Source: Budorcas taxicolor
Taxonomy: Eukaryota > Chordata > Mammalia > Artiodactyla > Bovidae
Direction: 5' to 3'
Length of the DNA: 64,000 nt
NCBI RefSeq assembly: GCF_023091745.1
Contig: NC_068911.1
Span: 162,302,004-162,366,003, forward strand
Each line of letters begins with the position of its first letter. Positions within the stretch are counted from its first letter, which is position 1. A program made the position numbers and the translations under genes. The notes beneath the pieces were generated by a model, which worked only from the letters and a program-made list of their open reading frames with translations, was not told the DNA's origin and ran no database searches. Positions 21,235 to 32,671 of this stretch are shown here, piece by piece.

Positions 21235-21364
21235 GAAACTAACACAAGCACCTTAGCTATTAATTACGTACCGAAAAGCCACCCTGTGCTGGTCGCTACC
21301 ATCTATGATCTAGTGGGAAGCAGATTTCCTAGTGGCTGGAAGCAAAAGCTTTCAGATTAAGGAG

Positions 21365-21535
21365 ACCAAGACTGAATCCAGATTCTGCCAATCACTCACT
21401 GTGTGACCCTGGACATGTTTCTTAAACTCTCTGTGCATCAGTGTCACCTCCGAAATGGTGAGTGGTATAAACAGCCCCTATCTCACAGTGTCATTGAGAA
21501 TAAGCGAAATCATCACTGCAAAAGTGCATGTGCAG
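21365..21535 (+). mobile_element. MIR SINE remnant
   Basis: CACTGTGTGACCCTGGACATG, then CTTAAACTCTCTGTGCATCAG, CACCTCCGAAATGG and CCCCTATCTCACAGTG follow the MIR core order in plus orientation. Confidence 0.7.
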
Positions 21536-22267
21536 GGGCAGATGAATGGTGAAATACAGTCCCCACGGCTGATTCAGCGCCATACTCCTGGACGTGAGCG
21601 CTGGGGGTTCATAAATAAAACGAAAGCTCACTGTTAATGACATCTATCTCTTTGAATCTGTTCTTCTCAGCAAACTTCTTGTCAATAATTAAAACAATTC
21701 CACAGTCTTGATATCCACACTTCTATTTATAATACTTAAAATTATCAGCTTCACTCTCACTATCACACCTAAGCACTTATTCATTAATTCTCGCAGGAGG
21801 AAACATGTTTTTGAGATGTTTCAGTGTCCTGGAGTTATGAAACTATAATGTGATTTATTTACTTTCTGAAAAACATGAAGGCAACAAATTTTCAGTTTCA
21901 ACTTTACTTTGTTGAAGTAACAAAAGTCATTATGATCCTAAAGATATTTACCCTATGATATTTGATCATGGTTAGCTAGGTAACAGTCCCATTCATTCAA
22001 ATGTTTGCTTAGTACCTACTGTGTGACAAGACCACAGTACACAAGATTGTGATTCTTAGAATGATATTATTTTTGGAAATATACTTCCTTCAATTAAGCT
22101 TTTGTGTACAGGCTCAAAGGAGCTTCTCCATCTCAGAGTTAAAATACTTGCCTGGTGTGACAAGCAGTTATACATAGGCTAGTCAGCCCCTCTGCAAAAT
22201 TCAGGGGAAGGGAGAAATTCATTTAAGAATTGGAGTCAGGCTTGCTACTCCCTAATTTTGAGGCATG
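21536..22267. other. Unique sequence, faint L2/MIR-like words
   Basis: Mostly unrecognised. At 21995-22030 CATTCAAATGTTTGCTTAG followed by ACCTACTGTGTG resembles the start of L2 or MIR 3' sequence, too short for a firm call. Confidence 0.45.
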
Positions 22268-22329
22268 CCTGCTGTGTTAGTCAGTTCTCCAGAGAAACAG
22301 AACCAATAGAAGAGATAAATTATATAGCT

Positions 22330-22742
22330 AGAGAGATAAGTGATATAGAGAGATAACAGGTAGATAGACAGATGGTCGATAAATAGGTAGGATATATATG
22401 TGATATAGGTAGCTACACAGATAGGCCCCATGGACCCCGGTAGCCTGCCAGGCTCTTCTGTTCATGGAGTTTTACAGGCAATAATACTGGAGTGGGTTGC
22501 CATTTCCTCCTCTGGGGGATCTTCCCAGCCCAGGGACTGAACCTGAATCTCCTGTGTCTCCTGCATTAGGAGGCGAATTCTTTACCACTGCACCACCTGG
22601 GAAGCACCCACCATATGTGATATAGACAGATGGATAGATAATAGATAGGTAGATAGATATGTGATACAGATAGATAATAGGTAGATAAACATGTGATAAG
22701 TAGGTAGACAAATATGTGTTAGATAGAAAGACAGATAGATGT
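22330..22742. repeat. Degenerate (GATA)n array, split by SINE
   Basis: TAGA/GATA tetranucleotides with many variants (AGATAGATAATAGATAGG and similar) occupy 22330-22408 and 22613-22742 on both sides of a Bov SINE. They expanded from an A/T-rich tract normally present in this LTR. Confidence 0.85.
22409..22612 (-). mobile_element. Bov-tA SINE in GATA array
   Basis: Minus copy with head at right (TCTTTACCACTGCACCACC). ATATGTGATATAG at 22396-22408 and 22613-22625 is an exact 13-bp target duplication. Confidence 0.92.
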
Positions 22743-23347
22743 AAGAGGAGATTTATTACCGGAATTGGCTTCCGTGTTTACGGAGGCTGAGAGGTCCTTT
22801 GACCTGCCATCCGTAAATTGGAGACTCAGGAAAGCAGAGGTTTAATTCAGTCGAAGTTCAAAGGCCTGAGAATCAGCAGAACCAAGAGCATAAATCCAAG
22901 TCCAAAGGCCCCAAAATGGAGTAGGGGAACCATGGTGTAAGTCCAGGTCTGAGTCCAAAGGCCCAAGAACCAGAAGCATGGATGTCCAAAGACAGGAGAA
23001 GCTGGACTTCCTACCTCAAGCTGAAAGCGAATTTTCCGTTCCTCTACCTTTCTGTTCTACGTGGGCCTTCAACAGATTGGACAAGGCCCACCCACACTGC
23101 CTCCCTAAATGATATGTTTGTACTCAAAGTCTGTTGATTCTAATGCTAATCTCTTCTGAAAACACCTTCACAGACATACCCAGAAATATCTTTATTTTTT
23201 TCCCAGCTATCTGAGCATCCCTTTATGTGTCAAGTTGACACATAAAACTAACCATCACACCTGCATTTCATGTAAACTTCATGGTAATTAATAAAATACA
23301 GTTCTTCCTTACAGCCTTAGAGACATTTAAAATTTCCCAAGCCAATG

Positions 23348-23444
23348 TTTGAGCAAACTCTGGGAGATAGTGAAGGACAGGAAAGCCTGGTATGCTGCAG
23401 TCTATGGATCATAAAGAGTCAGACAAGACTTAGTGACTCAACAA
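23348..23444 (+). mobile_element. Very short BovB 3' end (97 bp)
   Basis: Begins at TTTGAGCAAACTCTGGGAG and ends with GACTTAGTGACTCAACAA. CAAGCCAATG at 23338-23347 and 23445-23454 is a perfect target duplication. It is among the smallest BovB insertions in the window. Confidence 0.92.
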
Positions 23445-23819
23445 CAAGCCAATGATTGGGGACAAGCAGTGAAAAAAAGAAAACACTGAATTAAATTGGA
23501 ATGAAACAGAATGCTGCTGAATCAAACACAACCATGTGAAGTTCTAGGAAGACCTCATTCTTTCTGGTGGGAGAGGAATGTTCAAGTTACCTTAACTGTC
23601 TAGTAAGCCCAGCCTTCACAAACATATAGGCTATAGATGTGAAGGAGTCTGATTTGACTGTTTCCCCTCTCACTCTCCCTCCTGAATACATCAATTTAAC
23701 AGAAGCAAATTTTATCCAGGTGTCTTCTGAAGCAGTTTTCCTTTTGCCTGAAGATGTCAGAGAAGCCAGGACACCCAACCGACACCATTGGTCTCATTTG
23801 ATCTGGTTCATATGCTCTG

Positions 23820-24043
23820 ACCAGGTGGGCAGAGAGGTAAAGAATCCACCTGCCAATGTAGGAGATGCAAGAGACGCTGGTTCAATCCCTGGACCAGGAA
23901 GATCCCCTGGAATAGGAAATGGCAACCCGCTCCAGTATTCTTGGCTGGAAAATTCCATGGACAGAGAAGCCTGGTGGGCTATAGTCCACAAGGTCAGCAA
24001 GAAAGAGTTGGACACAACTAAGCAACTGAGCACACACACTCTG
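23820..24043 (+). mobile_element. Bov-tA SINE
   Basis: Head CCAGGTGGGCAGAGAGGTAAAG (A box altered), B-box region GGTTCAATCCC, body complete, tail CACACACACTC. CTCTGAC just before and ACTCTGAC just after suggest the target duplication. Confidence 0.88.
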
Positions 24044-24935
24044 ACTGAGGATGCAAGCTGCCCAGTATCTTGGAGTTGGGTGTTAGTGAACATGCACTTC
24101 CTTCTGAAGAGCCCTTTGCAGCATTCTCCTACAGCTCTGCAAGCCCAGGTAGGACCTCTCCACGGTAACAGCCTGGCTGAATCTTGGAACGATGCTTCCA
24201 ACAATTCATACAAGCTAAAAATGAACACACGTCATTCAACACAAATTCACTCACATGAATTCATTCATTATAAGACTTTATTAAGCACTAACAATGTGCC
24301 TGTTATTAAAGGGTATTTCGGAAAGGAGGAAGGGTTTTATTTTCCAACTGCCCATCAGAAAGACCTTTGATAAACCCAACTCTTTGACTGAACAACAACA
24401 ACAACCCCCTAATCTAAAAGACAACCAATTCAAAGAATCAGTACCCAGACACCAAAAATCTAATCAGAAAACAGCTTGCTTTGATTCCCTGTCTTTCTAG
24501 TTTTAGGAACCATTAGAAACATTCTGGTCAATTTCTAAGACTATCTTAGTTTGGGGGGAAAAAAAAAGGCATAACTTCTGTAGTTCAAATTGCACTACAC
24601 GTCATTGAAAATGAAATAGTAATGGAAAGTTTAAAAAGTAGACCTTAAAAAAAAATAGAGGCCACAAAATTAGCCAGCTTCTTACTGAAAGAAATGTGCT
24701 ACTTTTTTTATAACATCACTTCGCTACATCTGAATTTTGTCCTGAAGGATGCAGTGACCTACATAGAACTAACACTCTCATTATCAGAACTCTGCAGCAC
24801 CCAGCCCTGGCCGTCACTGATGAAGAATAGAGAGACATCCTGGAGTTGCAAAGCTAAACAAGGTTGTGTTTTTTGTCCTGAGACAAGGATGGAGTGTCCT
24901 TTCAAGGTCTCTGAAACTAGAATTCAGTAAACAAT
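24044..24935. other. Unique sequence with L2-like word
   Basis: 24240-24305 (TTCATTCATTATAAGACTTT, then ATTAAGCACTAACAATGTGCC) resembles an L2/MIR boundary element. The rest is unrecognised, including short A-tracts at 24560-24568 and 24648-24656. Confidence 0.45.
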
Positions 24936-25090
24936 AGAAGGGGGCAATAGAGAACAAGATGGTTGGAAGGCATCACTGACTCAGTGGACATGAGTTTGAG
25001 CAAACTCTGGGAGATGGTGAAGGACAGGGAAGCCTGGCGTGCTGTAGTCCACAAGGTCCCAAAGAGTTGGAAACAACTGAGTGACTGAAT
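24936..25090 (+). mobile_element. BovB 3' end, ~155 bp
   Basis: Sense copy from AGAAGGGGGCAATAGAG to AACAACTGAGTGACTG. The C-terminal codons WLEGIT-DS can still be read around 24960. No clear target duplication. Confidence 0.9.
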
Positions 25091-25736
25091 CCTAAACGCT
25101 GGAAATGAGGACCACATGGAAGAACTAATTTTTAAGCCATTAACCTTTTTTCTAAAACAGTAAATTTATTTCTTTACATACTCACTATAGACACACATGT
25201 AAAAATTACTAAAAACCTCAGGAAGATTCTGAAAAGCTTATATTTGCACAAAGGATAGCTTCATATCCAACTCAGTGGCGAGTCCAAACTCCTGACACTT
25301 GTAAGCACTTGCTATTTATGTAGGACAGAAACATTTGACCTAATTTAACCTCATAATGATATAAATACTTCTAATTTGTAGTTTGGTCACAAGATCTGAA
25401 CTCTGAGTCCTGGACCTTGAGCCCAAAACCATGTGACATTGAACAAGTCAGTATTTTTACCACTCAGATCTGCTATGATCTGATCTCAATGAGCGTTGCT
25501 AAAACAGTCACTTTGAGAGACTGATATGAGATATAAATCATCTCCACACAGACATTAAAGTTCACCATCAATTCTGCGATAGTCAAAAGGAGCCACAGAT
25601 GAAAAACAACATTATCTAAACAATCGCTATGATCCCTGCAGAGCTGAAGTGTTATTGTTACTCAGGAGGGCAACCTATTGTATAAGTGATTGTGTATGTT
25701 ATATATTATATACCACATAGCAGAATAAATGTTAAC
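25091..25736. other. Unique sequence, possible very old MIR
   Basis: 25295-25440 carries faint MIR-like order (AACCTCATAATGATATAAAT, GATCTGAACTCTGAGTCC) but is too diverged for a firm call. Otherwise nothing recognised. Confidence 0.4.
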
Positions 25737-26254
25737 GTCTTTTGTTCAGTCACGTCCCACTCTTTGCAACCCCACCAACTGTAGCAGGCCAGGCTCCACT
25801 GTCCTCCATTATCTCGCGGAGTTTGCTCAACTTCATGCGCATTTAGTTAGTGATGTTATCTATCTCATCCTCTGCCATCCCCTTCTCCTTTGGCTTCAGT
25901 CTTTCCCACCATCCGAGTCTTTTCCAATGAGCTGGCTCTTTGCATCGTGGCCAAAGGATTGGAACTTCAGCTTCAGCAACAGTCCTTCTAATGAATATTC
26001 AGGGTTGATTTCCTTTAGGAATAACTGGTTTGATCTCCTTGCAGTCCAAGGGACTCTCAAGAGTCTTCTCCAGTACCACAATTTGAAAGCATCAGTTCTT
26101 CCGTGCGGAGCCTTCTTTACCATCCAACTGGAAAGCTATGACAAACCTAGACAGACTATTTAAAAGCAAAGACATCTCTTTGCCAGCAAAGGTCTATAAG
26201 AGTCAAAGCTATGGTTTTTCCTATAGTCACGTACAGATGTGAGACTTGGACCTA
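25737..26254. mobile_element. BovB with 5' inversion
   Basis: 25737-26128 is BovB 3' sequence in minus orientation, from the TTTTGTTCAGTCACG tail to the CCATCCAACTGG position. 26129-26254 is the next upstream segment in plus orientation, from AAAGCTATGACAAACC to GATGTGAGACTTGGACC. The outer end (ACTTGGACC) is the sequence that normally abuts the end of the minus part, as in twin priming. No target duplication is evident, so a later inversion cannot be excluded. Confidence 0.88.
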
Positions 26255-26513
26255 GGTTTTATAACCAGGCACAAAATGGAAAACTGCTTCTCTAAATTTT
26301 TGGCATATCAGCCTGGGAAAAAAAAAAAACCTAGTCACACTGTACAAGGTTCACTGCAGCAGAATAGTACATGCTAAGGCTTTCCATGGAACCCAAGAGC
26401 CATCATATATTGAGCCTAAAGTTCCAAGATCAAGAATTCTCAAACGCAGAAAAGGAGATCTGATTTTAACCGACTGTTCAGAATTAGCTCTTTAAGGCTG
26501 ACCCAAAGAAAGA

Positions 26514-26721
26514 CTTCCCTGGTGGCTCAGATGGTAAAGTGTCTGCCTGCAATGCAGGAGACCGGGTTTGATCCCTAAGTTGGGAAGATCCCCTGGAGAA
26601 GGAAATGGCAACCCACGCCAGTACTCTTGCCTGGAAAATCCCATGGAGAGAGGAGCCTGGTAGGCTACAGTCCATGGGGTCACAAAGAGTTGGACTCGAC
26701 TGAGACACTTCACTTTCACTT
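26514..26721 (+). mobile_element. Bov-tA SINE
   Basis: CTTCCCTGGTGGCTCAGATGG head, full body, CACTTTCACTT tail. AAAGAAAGA at 26505-26513 and 26722-26730 is the exact target duplication. Confidence 0.93.
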
Positions 26722-26730
26722 AAAGAAAGA

Positions 26731-27062
26731 TGAGCTGGATGACAGTCCTCAGTGAAACGTAAAATATCAAAGAGACTAAAGAAAAGACTTCATAAGAAAG
26801 ACGTTCATGAAAAGAAACCAAATGTTAAGAAAACAAGCAAATATTTGATTTCTAATGCAGCGAAAAGTAAAACCTACCAAAATTAACCTTAAAATCAGAG
26901 CAACTATTTTTAATTGCAAATGTAATTGCAAATGTATTTTTTAATTAAATGTTTATGTGGAACATTCAGATGCCATAACTCCATACTGATCCCCCCCCAC
27001 ACTTTGAGAAAAGGGGAGGAAATGAGTGATCTATTGGTGTTAGGATTCATGATTCATAATCA
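26731..27062. other. AT-rich unique sequence
   Basis: No repeat or gene recognised. A short C-run (26993-26999) is the only compositional oddity. Confidence 0.5.
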
Positions 27063-27071
27063 AGAGAAATG

Positions 27072-28322
27072 TGATGCTCAAAATCCTCCAAACTAGGCTT
27101 CAGCAGTATGTGAACCAAGAACTTCCACATGATCAAGCTGGGTTTAGAAAAGAGAGGAACCAGAGATCAAATTGCCAATATTCATTGGGTCATAGAGAAA
27201 GCAAGGCAATAGAAGCAGAAAAAAAATCTGCTTCTATTTCATTGACTACGTGAAAGCTTTTAACTGTGTGGATCATAACAAACTGTGGAAAACTCTTAAA
27301 GAGGTGGGAATACCAGACCATCTTAGCTGTCTCCTGAGAAACCTGTACACGGGTCAAGAAGCAACAGTTAGAGCCTTATATGGAACAACTGACTGCTTCA
27401 AAACAGAGAAAGGAGTATGATAAGGCTGTTTATTGTCACCCTGTTTATTTAATTTACATGCAGAGAACATCATGTGAAATGCCAGGCTGGATGAGCTACA
27501 AGCTGGAATCAAGATTGCCAGGAGAAATATCAGCAACCTCAGATATGCAGATGATATCACTCTAATGGCAGAAGGAGAAGAGGAACTAAAGCTCCTTTGG
27601 TTGAGGGTGAAAGATGAGAGTGAAAAAGCCAGTGTAAAACTCAGTATTAAAAAACTAAGGTTGTGGCATCTGGTCCCATCACTTCCTGCCAAATAGAAGA
27701 GGAAAAGATGGAAGCAGTGACAGATTTCCTCTTCTTGGACTCTAAAATCACTGAGGATGGTGACTACAGCCATGAAATTAGAAGACAACTGCTTCTTGGC
27801 AGGAAAGCTATGACAAACCTAGACAGTGTATTAAAAAGCAAAAACATCAGTTTGCCAACAGAGGTCCATATAGTCAAGGCTATGGTCTTTCTAGTAGTCA
27901 TGTATGAGCTGGACCATCTGAGAGTTGGACCATAAAGAAGGCAGAGCACTGAAGCATTGATGATTTCAAACTGTGGTGTAGAAGACTCTTGAGAGTCCTT
28001 TGGACTGCAAGAAGATCAAACCAGTTAATCCTAAAGGAAATCAACCCTGAATATTCACTGGAAGAACTGGTGCTGAAGCTGAAGTTCCAGTCCTTTGGCC
28101 ACCTGACACAAAGAGCCAGCAAAGACCCTGATGCTAAGATTGAAGGCAGAAAGGAGAAGAGGAGGACAGAAGACGAGATGGTTGGATGGCATCACCAGTT
28201 CAATAGACATGAACTTGGGCAAACTTTGGCAGGTGGTGAGGGACAAGAAGGCTTGGCTGCATTCTGTGGGGTTGCAAAGAGTTGGACATGACTTGGCAAC
28301 TGAACAACAACAGCAACAATTG
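27072..28322 (+). mobile_element. BovB 3' 1.25 kb, sense
   Basis: 5'-truncated within RT, starting TGATGCTCAAAATCCTCC, with target duplication AGAGAAATG at 27063-27071 and 28323-28331. The catalytic YADD box near 27543-27554 is intact at the codon level (TATGCAGATGAT). The frame is broken upstream by a small insertion near 27207-27222 and by later indels. It runs to GACTTGGCAACTGAACAAC at the 3' end. Confidence 0.95.
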
Positions 28323-28331
28323 AGAGAAATG

Positions 28332-29926
28332 AAACTCCATATCTACATCCTCATGGTGCCATGCCAAGATCTAGACATGGGAAAATTCTGGCTTTTTTTG
28401 TCCATGACATCAAATAATTTGTTAGACTGATTTTTAATCCAATTAATATTTGGTTTAGCATCATATAGTTACAGTCAAAGACCTGTAATAATCAGTTGCA
28501 CTAAATTTGGTCCTATTTGTGTCAATTTTGTAAAAGTGTACTATTCCCCAAAGTGCTAGGTTGACAAAGAAAATCAATAACCTCATTGGATAAAGAAGGG
28601 CACAATGTCATCAGAGGAACTAGGGCAGGACTTTCCAAGTCAGCACAGAGAAGACATCCAAGGCCACTTCTCCTGGTAGGGATGCAAGCTATAGTTAGTT
28701 CACTGAGGCTGAGACCTGGAACAGCACTATCCAAGAGGGCACACGTTTGACAAACAAAGGCAGACCCAAGGAGAATGATAAGTAACTTCAATGGAGTATC
28801 ATTATCTGCCAAGCACTGTTCTGAGAGGTTTGTATGTAATTAATTACTAATTATGTTGCTCCCATTTCTAGATGAGGAAATGAGAGCATAAAGAAGCCAA
28901 ATAACTTACCCAAGTTCACCCAACTAGTAAGTGGCAGAGACAAGACACAGAACCAGGCAGTCTGGGTTCAGAGACCGTCGCTCTTACACTACGGGAATGA
29001 CTCTGAGGCAGGAAGTAAACACTCATTTCATCTCCCCTCCCAACTCAGGGCCTCCAACCTAAGGTTGCCTCATAATCTAGGATTGGCTCAGCCTCCTAAA
29101 AATCAAGGACAGTGCAGCTCTCCGTCGCCTCTGCTGACCACAACAGTCACACCAGACTCATCAAGTTAACAGAGCTGAACCAAACCAGGCTTCAGGTAAT
29201 CAAGCTTCAAAACCTGTTAAAGTAAGATGCAAAAGCAAACTCACCTGTGAAATAAGGTAGACTTTTCAGAGTGGGAGACCACTAACATAGACCAATGCAC
29301 TGACATTGGATTGAACTAAAATAAGAAACCTGGGCTATCTCTGCAGCTGCCTCCAGCTACAATCTTGGTCTGTTCTTCCTGTTCTGGACGTTGTCTTATT
29401 AGCCTGTAGCATGAGAGGGTGGAAGCAGATAGTCACTAATATCCCCTCCAAAGCTAAGACTCCACAGCACCTCCCCAGGGCTTTGCCCCAAGGAGACACT
29501 GGATCCATTGAACCAGAATGAAAGCAACCTTCAATTGCTCTTTCCCTATCAGAATAGTTAGCTTTGATCAAACACAAAAGGAAAATGCCACCACAGTTTA
29601 ATTTTTAGCTCTTTCTTTGATCTACCAAAAAAGGAAGTGCAATGAAGAGTGTAATTGATTTGTGACTTTATAAGCACAAGCTTCCCCCCAATTAAAGCAC
29701 TATTTTATGTTACAAGTCAATCAAAAGGAGTTTTCACCTAATGTTAAAAGTAAACACACTTGTATCATTCCAAAGTCAACTGTTCTCTATTACCTGATTC
29801 AGTCCCAGGACTGATCATGGCATTCACTTCCTGAGTACACCACCAAACCAGTCATCACTTACCTAAACAAAATGGTTTGTATGCTGCATTCTCAGGGGAA
29901 TTACAATTTGACATACTTGGACCCTG
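28332..29926. other. Unique sequence with one MIR
   Basis: Apart from the MIR at 28800-28995 no repeat or gene is recognised. Short minus frames (28522-28812, 29335-29577) lack domains. Confidence 0.5.
28800..28995 (+). mobile_element. MIR SINE, well preserved
   Basis: Clear MIR order: CTGCCAAGCACTGTTCTGAG, CCCATTTCTAGATGAGGAAA, AACTTACCCAAGTTCACCCA, CTAGTAAGTGGCAGAGAC, then a TCTGGGTTCAGAGACCGT-like end. Confidence 0.85.
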
Positions 29927-29938
29927 CATAGACAACCT

Positions 29939-30202
29939 GCTGCTGCTGCTAAGTCACTTCAGTCATGTCCGACTCTGTGTGACCCCATAGACGGCAGCCC
30001 ACCAGGCTCCCCCGTCCTTGGGATTCTCCAGGCAAGAACACTGGAGTGGGTTGCCGTTTCCTTCTCCAAGTGAAAAGTGAAAGGGAAGTCGCTCAGTCGT
30101 GTCCAACTCTTCGCAACACCATGGACCGCAGCCTACCAGGCTCCTCTGTCCATGGGATTTTCCAGGCAAGAGTACTGGAATGGGGTGCCATCACCTTCTC
30201 CA
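29939..30202 (-). mobile_element. Bov-A2 SINE (BovA dimer), young
   Basis: Two BovA bodies head to tail on the minus strand, joined by GTGAAAAGTGAAAGGG and opening with a CTGCTGCTGCTAAGTC tail. There is no tRNA head, which separates it from Bov-tA. CATAGACAACCT at 29927-29938 and 30203-30214 is an exact 12-bp target duplication. Confidence 0.95.
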
Positions 30203-30448
30203 CATAGACAACCTAAATGGGTGCAAAATGAGGCCTCCGTGTCTTGAGAAGATTTCACTTTTCATATTCATTTTTCTATAAAATTTTTAAAAGTAATACC
30301 AATAAGATGAAATCTCGCTTGTATTGTGCAAAGCAGAAGTGCCATCTGTTTACATCTCCCATTGCTATCTAGCATCTTCACTAATGCAGTGCAGGAGATT
30401 AAGTGACAATATATCATAGAACATTCCTTTTAGAGAAGAGTTAAGATT

Positions 30449-31009
30449 GCAGCCATGAAATTAAAAGACGCTTACTCCTTGGAAGGAAAGTTATGACCAA
30501 CCTAGATAGCATATTCAAAAGCACAGATATTACTTAGCCAACAAAGGTCCGTCTAGTCAAGGCTATGGTTTTTCCAGTGGTCATGTATGGATGTGAGAGT
30601 TGGACTGTGAAGAAAGCTGAGTGCTGGAGAATTGATGCATTTGAACTATGGTGTTGGAGAAGACTCTTGAGAGTCCCTTGGACTGCAAGGAGCTCCAACC
30701 AGTCCATTCTAAAGGATATCAGTCCTGGGTGTTCATTGGAAGGAATGATGCTAAAGCTGAAACTCCAGTACTTTGGCCACCTCATGCAAAGAGTTGACTC
30801 ATTGGAAAAGACTCTGATGTTGGGAGGGATTAGGGGCAGGAGGAGGAGGGGATGACAGAGGATGAGATGGCTGGATGGCATCACCGACTCGATAGACATG
30901 AGTCTGAGTGAACTCCAGGAGTTGGTGATGGACAGGGAGGCCTGGTGTGCTGTGATTCATGGGGTTGCAATGAGTCGGGCATGACTGAGCAACTGAACTG
31001 AACTGACTG
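30449..31009 (+). mobile_element. BovB 3' 560 bp
   Basis: Sense copy starting at GCAGCCATGAAATTAAAAGA and ending in ACTGAACTGAACTGACTG. AAGATT flanks both ends (30443-30448, 31010-31015). A stop at TTACTTAGCC (30530s) and one at GGGATGACAG break the frame. Between them a 96-codon frame (30565-30855) remains open. Confidence 0.93.
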
Positions 31010-31015
31010 AAGATT

Positions 31016-31750
31016 TAAGGAGAGTGTTGAGACCAGGAGATATGGTTGGTTTTTAATTTTTTCATTGCGAGTTACAGGAAGTTAAAAAAAATAGGTCTGC
31101 AATATTTCTTTAGCAATATGTGATGGTCAGCTTCCATTCATAGCTACTGATCTCTACAGTGGAGCCTATCCTTTTTGCACATGCAGCCCAAGTGGGGACA
31201 GGGCATTGTTAATTGCTGCCTATTTGCAACACAGCTTCAACTAGAAGGTAATCTCCAAGAATATATTACCAAGAGATTCCATCAGAGCTCTGGGACTCCA
31301 TAAAAATATCTCCATTTCTGACCTCCATATTCAAAATGCATCTGACACTGAAAAAAATCCTTTAACTGGCATTGTACCAGTAATTGCTTCATTGTCCCTG
31401 TTCATATTTCGGTTCTTGCCTTGCATCGATGCTGAGGGGGATTCATAAAACCATATACATCTGTCTTTTTTTTCAGCTGCAAAGATTTCTATTCAATGCT
31501 GAATTATTCCAAACTGAATAGGAATGCCCTCCCAAAGTATACTTTGAGTAAGCAATTTTCCGAATGTCAGCAGTCAAAGAAAAATTGCTAAAATAAATAC
31601 AGCTTTCACCAAGAGCCATTTTACATACACTGGTGGGATGCAAGTACCATTCGGAGCATCAAGAATGGTATGGCCAACAACTGAACCGGAAGACACATCC
31701 TCTGCAAAGAGCCCCACTCTAGAAGCAGCAATAAAAAACTGACCAGAAAG
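31016..31750. other. Unique sequence, nothing recognised
   Basis: No repeat or gene recognised. A CTTTTTTTTCAGC stretch at 31465 resembles an acceptor site but no exon-like frame follows. Confidence 0.5.
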
Positions 31751-31925
31751 GGACTTCCCTGGTGGTCCAGTGGCTAGGACTCCACACTTCCAATGCAGGG
31801 GGCCTGGGTTCAGCCCCTGGTTAGGGAACTAGATTCCACATGCCACAGCTAAAGATCCCCATGATGCAAGTAAGACCTAGCACAGCCAAGTAAATAAATA
31901 AATTCATAAATATTAAAGAAAAATA
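31751..31925 (+). mobile_element. CHR-type tRNA-Glu SINE, short form
   Basis: GGGACTTCCCTGGTGGTCC head, GGGTTCAGCCCCTGG B-box region, short body (CCACATGCCACAGC, CCTAGCACAGCCAAG) and an AATAAATAAATAAATTC tail. Confidence 0.85.
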
Positions 31926-32009
31926 TGAAATATTTTTAAAAAAATGACCAAAAAGGCTAGCTTATTCCTCTGCAATTTTTTTGGAAGAGTTGAGAAGGAT
32001 GACTGTAGG

Positions 32010-32152
32010 GAGGTCCAAGGCCATGGCAGTTGGGCCAGTGGCGGGGTGGGGAGGATATATATTTACACATAGCTGATTCACTTCATTGTGCAGCAGAAAC
32101 TAACACAATATTGTAAAGCAATTATACCTTCCCCCACCAAAAAAAAAAAGAC
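32010..32152 (+). mobile_element. L1 3' terminus
   Basis: GGGGAGGATATATATTTACA, ATTCACTTCATTGTGCAGCA, AACTAACACAATATTGTAAA and an A-rich end (32139-32150) are the ruminant L1 3' terminal words. It is 5'-truncated. Confidence 0.8.
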
Positions 32153-32353
32153 CAGCTCATTATGCTTGTCCCCAAAGAGGCACATGGAAGCACAAAGGAG
32201 CTCAGTAATTTAACTTTAAAATGATAAATAAAGGATCTAGAAATTGATCCCAACATCCATGGTAAGTCTATTTCATACTGTCTTCCTTTAAAAAAACTGG
32301 AATCCAAAGTGAAAACAAAGCATTCTGCAAAGATTAGTGGATTCTTTTACTGG

Positions 32354-32664
32354 ATCCAACCAGTCCGTTCTGAAGGAGATCAACCCTGGGATTTCTTCGG
32401 AAGGAATGATGCTAAAGCTGAAACTCCAGTACTTTGGCCACCTCATGAGAAGAGTTGACTCATTGGAAAAGACTCTGATGCTGGGAGGGATTGGGGGCAG
32501 GAAGAGAAGGGGATGACCAAGGATGAGATGGCTGGATGGCATCACGGACTCGATGGATGTGAGTCTGAGTGAACTCCAGGAGATGGTGATGGACAGGGAG
32601 GCCTGGTGTGCTGCAATTCATGGGGTCGCAAAGAGTCGGACACGACTGAGTGACTGAACTGAAC
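32354..32664 (+). mobile_element. BovB 3' 311 bp, low divergence
   Basis: Sense copy from ATCCAACCAGTCCGTTC to GACTGAACTGAA. TTACTGG at 32347-32353 and 32665-32671 is the target duplication. Retained CpGs suggest a young insertion. Confidence 0.93.
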
Positions 32665-32671
32665 TTACTGG

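Larger units (their letters stand above)
20545..21248 (+). mobile_element. MaLR-type LTR (MLT1-like), interrupted by SINE
   Basis: The order GTGGCCCCCAAAATGCTATG, CCTATAAATTGTGACCTTAT, GGCCATGTGAAGATGTGAAG, CTGGCCTTCAGAACTGTAAG and TTTTGAGCCACCACACTTCT is typical of old mammalian ERVL-MaLR LTRs. The block ends near AAACTAACACA after a Bov-tA insertion. A G-rich repeat at 20702-20740 has expanded inside it. No internal retroviral sequence is present. Confidence 0.7.
22273..23259 (+). mobile_element. ERVL/MaLR-type LTR with 5-bp target duplication
   Basis: Ends TGTGTTAGTCAG and ACCATCACA form imperfect inverted termini (TG...CA). CCTGC at 22268-22272 and 23260-23264 is a 5-bp target duplication, as expected for this class. 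Internal words such as CTCCAGAGAAACAGAACC, GAGATTTATTACCGGAATTG and TCAAGTTGACACATAAAAC are familiar from an old mammalian LTR family. A GATA-rich array and a SINE enlarge it. No coding sequence. Confidence 0.7.

Noticed and set aside
23639..24370. 243-codon plus-strand frame, the longest in the window
   Set aside because: Its middle reads through a complete Bov-tA SINE (23820-24043). The parts outside have no family resemblance, so it is a chance fusion frame.
27663..27935. A functional BovB protein in the 27-28 kb copy
   Set aside because: YADD is intact but indels and stops break the frame several times, and the 5' half of the element is missing.
31465..31480. Splice acceptor (polypyrimidine tract then CAG)
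   Set aside because: No open frame or plausible donor follows in any frame.
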